Part shown: positions 14,894-16,332 of the stretch, piece after piece
Position numbering within the stretch: the stretch's first letter is position 1
How the letters are laid out: every line of letters starts with the position of its first letter
Assembly: GCA_905236225.1 (NCBI GenBank)
Contig: CAJOPM010000199.1
Span: forward strand, 1-16,332
Source of the DNA: an uncultured Eubacterium sp.
GTDB lineage: Bacteria; Bacillota; Clostridia; Lachnospirales; Lachnospiraceae
Reading direction: 5' to 3'
DNA length: 16,332 nucleotides
The notes under the pieces: model-generated
The model's database searches: none
Told to the model about the DNA's origin: nothing
The model's input: only the letters and a program-made list of their open reading frames with translations
Position numbers and translations under genes: made by a program

Positions 14894-15232
14894 ATGGATA
14901 CATTTAATCAAAAAATCGAAGAACTTACACAGATAATAAAAGAGAGCGATACTTATAAGAACTATATCAAAGCGATGGAAGAGATTAAGGCTCATCCGGA
15001 TAAATGGGAAATGGCTAATGCTTTCCGTAAGAGAAATTTTGATTTCCAAAATGGGACTTCCGATAATAAAGAATATATGGAAGAGACCATGATGCAACAG
15101 CATTCACTGATGGAAAAAGATGAGTATTGCAGCAAATTCTTGAATGCGGAGCTCGATTTTTGCAGACTCTTTCAAAATCTTAATTTCGAACTGATAAGAT
15201 TGCTTGATATCGACTTGGGATTTAAGCCATGA
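14894..15232 (+). CDS. YlbF/YmcA family protein
   Basis: A 112-residue, mostly helical protein. IIKESDTYKNYIKAMEEIKAHPD (about 14-36), FRKRNFDFQN, and the helix from about 60 to 105 with LDFCRLFQNLNFELIRLL match the Com_YlbF family. In Bacillus subtilis the YlbF-YmcA-YaaT complex binds RNase Y and affects mRNA maturation, competence and biofilm formation. Here the gene sits 19 bases after RNase J and overlaps trmR by 4 bases (ATGA). A role in RNA processing is a reasonable inference. It may be a paralogue rather than the YlbF orthologue, so no symbol is given. The ribosome binding site is a modest GGTGAAG. It has two cysteines, fewer than expected for an Fe-S-binding member. Confidence 0.82.
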   Translation: MDTFNQKIEELTQIIKESDTYKNYIKAMEEIKAHPDKWEMANAFRKRNFDFQNGTSDNKEYMEETMMQQHSLMEKDEYCSKFLNAELDFCRLFQNLNFELIRLLDIDLGFKP

Positions 15233-15876
15233 GTTTGGAAATGCAAGACAGGATTAGGACATTTATAGAATCTTTTGACGTTGATGAAAGAGACGAAATT
15301 GAGAATTTAAGAGATAAAGCCCTTCAAGATAATATACCGATTATCAGAAGAGATATGCAAAGCTTTCTTAAAAGTATGCTGACTTTGATAAACCCTGACA
15401 GAGTGTTGGAAATAGGGGCAGGAGTTGGATATTCGGCTATCTTTATGAGTGAATATATAAAAGATAATGCTCATATAGATACTATAGAAAGTTCTGCTAA
15501 AAGAGGCGCCCTTGCGAGAGAAAATATTGCCCTTTTTAATAAAAATAATCAGATAACGCTTTATGAGGCAGATGCCTTTGAGGTAATTGATAATCTTAAA
15601 CGTGGATACGATTTGATATTTATGGATGCGGCAAAAGGGCAATATAAAGCGTTTTTGCCTCTGATTGTGCCACTTCTGCGAAGCGGTGGTGTTCTGATTT
15701 GTGACAATGTACTTTTCGGCGGAGATATTATAGAGTCTATATATCTTGTTGAACGGCGCAACAGAACAATTCACAAGAGGATGAGGGCGTTTTTACATGA
15801 GATTACTCATACAGATGAGCTTACGACAAGCATACTGCCCGTAGGGGATGGAGCAACATTTAGTGTTAAGAAATAG
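15229..15876 (+). CDS. trmR: tRNA 5-hydroxyuridine methyltransferase (TrmR), class I O-methyltransferase
   Basis: SAM-dependent methyltransferase of 215 residues. Motif I VLEIGAGVGYSAIFMSEYI (about 59-77), IDTIES (ribose contact), LIFMDAAKGQYKAFLPLIVP (Asp133) and GGVLICDNVLFGG (Asp159-Asn160) are the metal-dependent O-methyltransferase (COMT-like) motifs. The family includes B. subtilis TrmR (YrrM), which methylates 5-hydroxyuridine-34 to 5-methoxyuridine. A U32-peptidase-family gene follows in the same order as B. subtilis trmR-trhP1-trhP2, downstream of a ruvX-DUF1292 cluster as there. This context supports the tRNA role over small-molecule O-methylation. The start overlaps the previous stop as ATGA, so translation is coupled. 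Confidence 0.88.
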   Translation: MSLEMQDRIRTFIESFDVDERDEIENLRDKALQDNIPIIRRDMQSFLKSMLTLINPDRVLEIGAGVGYSAIFMSEYIKDNAHIDTIESSAKRGALARENIALFNKNNQITLYEADAFEVIDNLKRGYDLIFMDAAKGQYKAFLPLIVPLLRSGGVLICDNVLFGGDIIESIYLVERRNRTIHKRMRAFLHEITHTDELTTSILPVGDGATFSVKK

Positions 15877-15885
15877 GAGCTATTT

Positions 15886-16332
15886 ATGAATGGCAAATGT
15901 GAATTATTGATACCGGCCGGCAGCCTAGAGGTACTCAAGATTGCCGTTATATATGGAGCTGACGCCGTCTATATAGGCGGCGATGTTTTTTCTTTGAGGG
16001 CAAAGGCAAAAAATTTTTCATATGAAGATATGAAAGAGGGGATTAAATTTGCTCACGACAGAGGCGTAAAGGTATATGTTACGGCTAATGTTCTTGCGCA
16101 TAATAATGATATTGAGATTGCAAAAAAATATTTATCAGAGGTTGCAGCTATTGAGCCGGATGCATTTATTATATCTGATCCCGGTATAGTTATGATTGCA
16201 AAGCAGGTATGTCCTCAGATTGACATCCATATAAGCACTCAGGCGAATAATGTTAACTATCTTACCTTTAAATTCTGGCATGATTTAGGAGCCACAAGAG
16301 TTGTTGCGGGAAGAGAATTATCGCTTAGAGAA
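15886..16332 (+). CDS. trhP: U32 peptidase-family tRNA hydroxylation protein TrhP (5' part only)
   Basis: The first 149 residues of a U32-family protein cut by the window end. CELLIPAGSLEVLKIAVIYG (5-24), ADAVYIGGDVFSLRAKAKNFS, GVKVYVTANVLAHN, PDAFIISDPGIV and IHISTQANNVNY, then a VVAGRELSL segment, are the classic peptidase_U32 barrel motifs. Members next to trmR are TrhP, needed for 5-hydroxylation of U34 in tRNA. The ATG follows TAGGAG by 8 bases and lies 9 bases after the trmR stop. Whether a second subunit (TrhP2-like) follows cannot be seen. Confidence 0.9.
   Translation, partial: MNGKCELLIPAGSLEVLKIAVIYGADAVYIGGDVFSLRAKAKNFSYEDMKEGIKFAHDRGVKVYVTANVLAHNNDIEIAKKYLSEVAAIEPDAFIISDPGIVMIAKQVCPQIDIHISTQANNVNYLTFKFWHDLGATRVVAGRELSLRE

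Noticed and set aside
14470..15103. Minus-strand open frames opposite the rnj end and the ylbF gene (140 and 80 residues)
   Set aside because: Both are antisense to genes with recognised domains, rich in Phe/Ser/Tyr as expected from complementing AT-rich coding DNA, and resemble no family I know.
15307..15774. 155-residue minus-strand open frame opposite trmR
   Set aside because: Fully overlaps a methyltransferase gene with all motifs; no promoter or binding site and no recognisable domain.

Overview
The window looks like a chromosomal segment of a low-to-moderate GC Firmicute, most likely class Clostridia, family Lachnospiraceae (Butyrivibrio/Pseudobutyrivibrio-like). The basis is AGGAGG-type ribosome binding sites, occasional TTG/GTG starts, heavy use of AGA and ATA codons, the ireB-ruvX-DUF1292 trio, RNase J, and a short ThiI without a rhodanese domain. 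The genus is a guess made without a database search.

Bases 1-5268 are the 3' part of a tryptophan operon, in the order (probable trpC tail)-trpF-trpB-trpA-trpD. A secreted lipoprotein nuclease and a DUF2007 protein follow on the same strand at very short spacing. trpD lies after trpA rather than between trpG and trpC. The trpC/trpF junction holds two strong palindromes, and the trpB/trpA junction holds a 38-bp tandem duplication of the trpB 3' end. Bases 5336-6360 are a stand-alone soluble chemotaxis receptor with its own rho-independent terminator.

Bases 6441-10492 are a tightly packed run: prmA (ribosomal protein L11 methylation), rsmE (16S rRNA methylation), a NifS/IscS-type cysteine desulfurase, and thiI (tRNA 4-thiouridine). 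The desulfurase and ThiI form a sulfur-donor and acceptor pair. A minus-strand gene at 10524-10763, with a clear promoter and terminator, encodes an HPr-like protein that lacks the phosphorylatable histidine but keeps the regulatory serine region (Crh-like). It is divergent from mtaB (tRNA methylthiotransferase).

Bases 12150-16332 begin with a good sigma-A promoter and form one probable operon: ireB, ruvX, DUF1292, rnj (RNase J), a YlbF-family gene, trmR, and trhP cut by the window end. RNase J next to a YlbF protein suggests RNA decay or maturation. TrmR and TrhP together are expected to make 5-methoxyuridine at tRNA position 34. From prmA onward nearly every gene acts on rRNA, tRNA, mRNA or the ribosome.

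I see no phage, insertion sequence, CRISPR array, RNA gene or defence system. The longest stretch without a gene is 127 bases (6314-6440). The window is mostly conserved housekeeping. Its oddities are small repeats at gene junctions, the Crh-like protein, and the operon make-up; I see no clear undescribed system.
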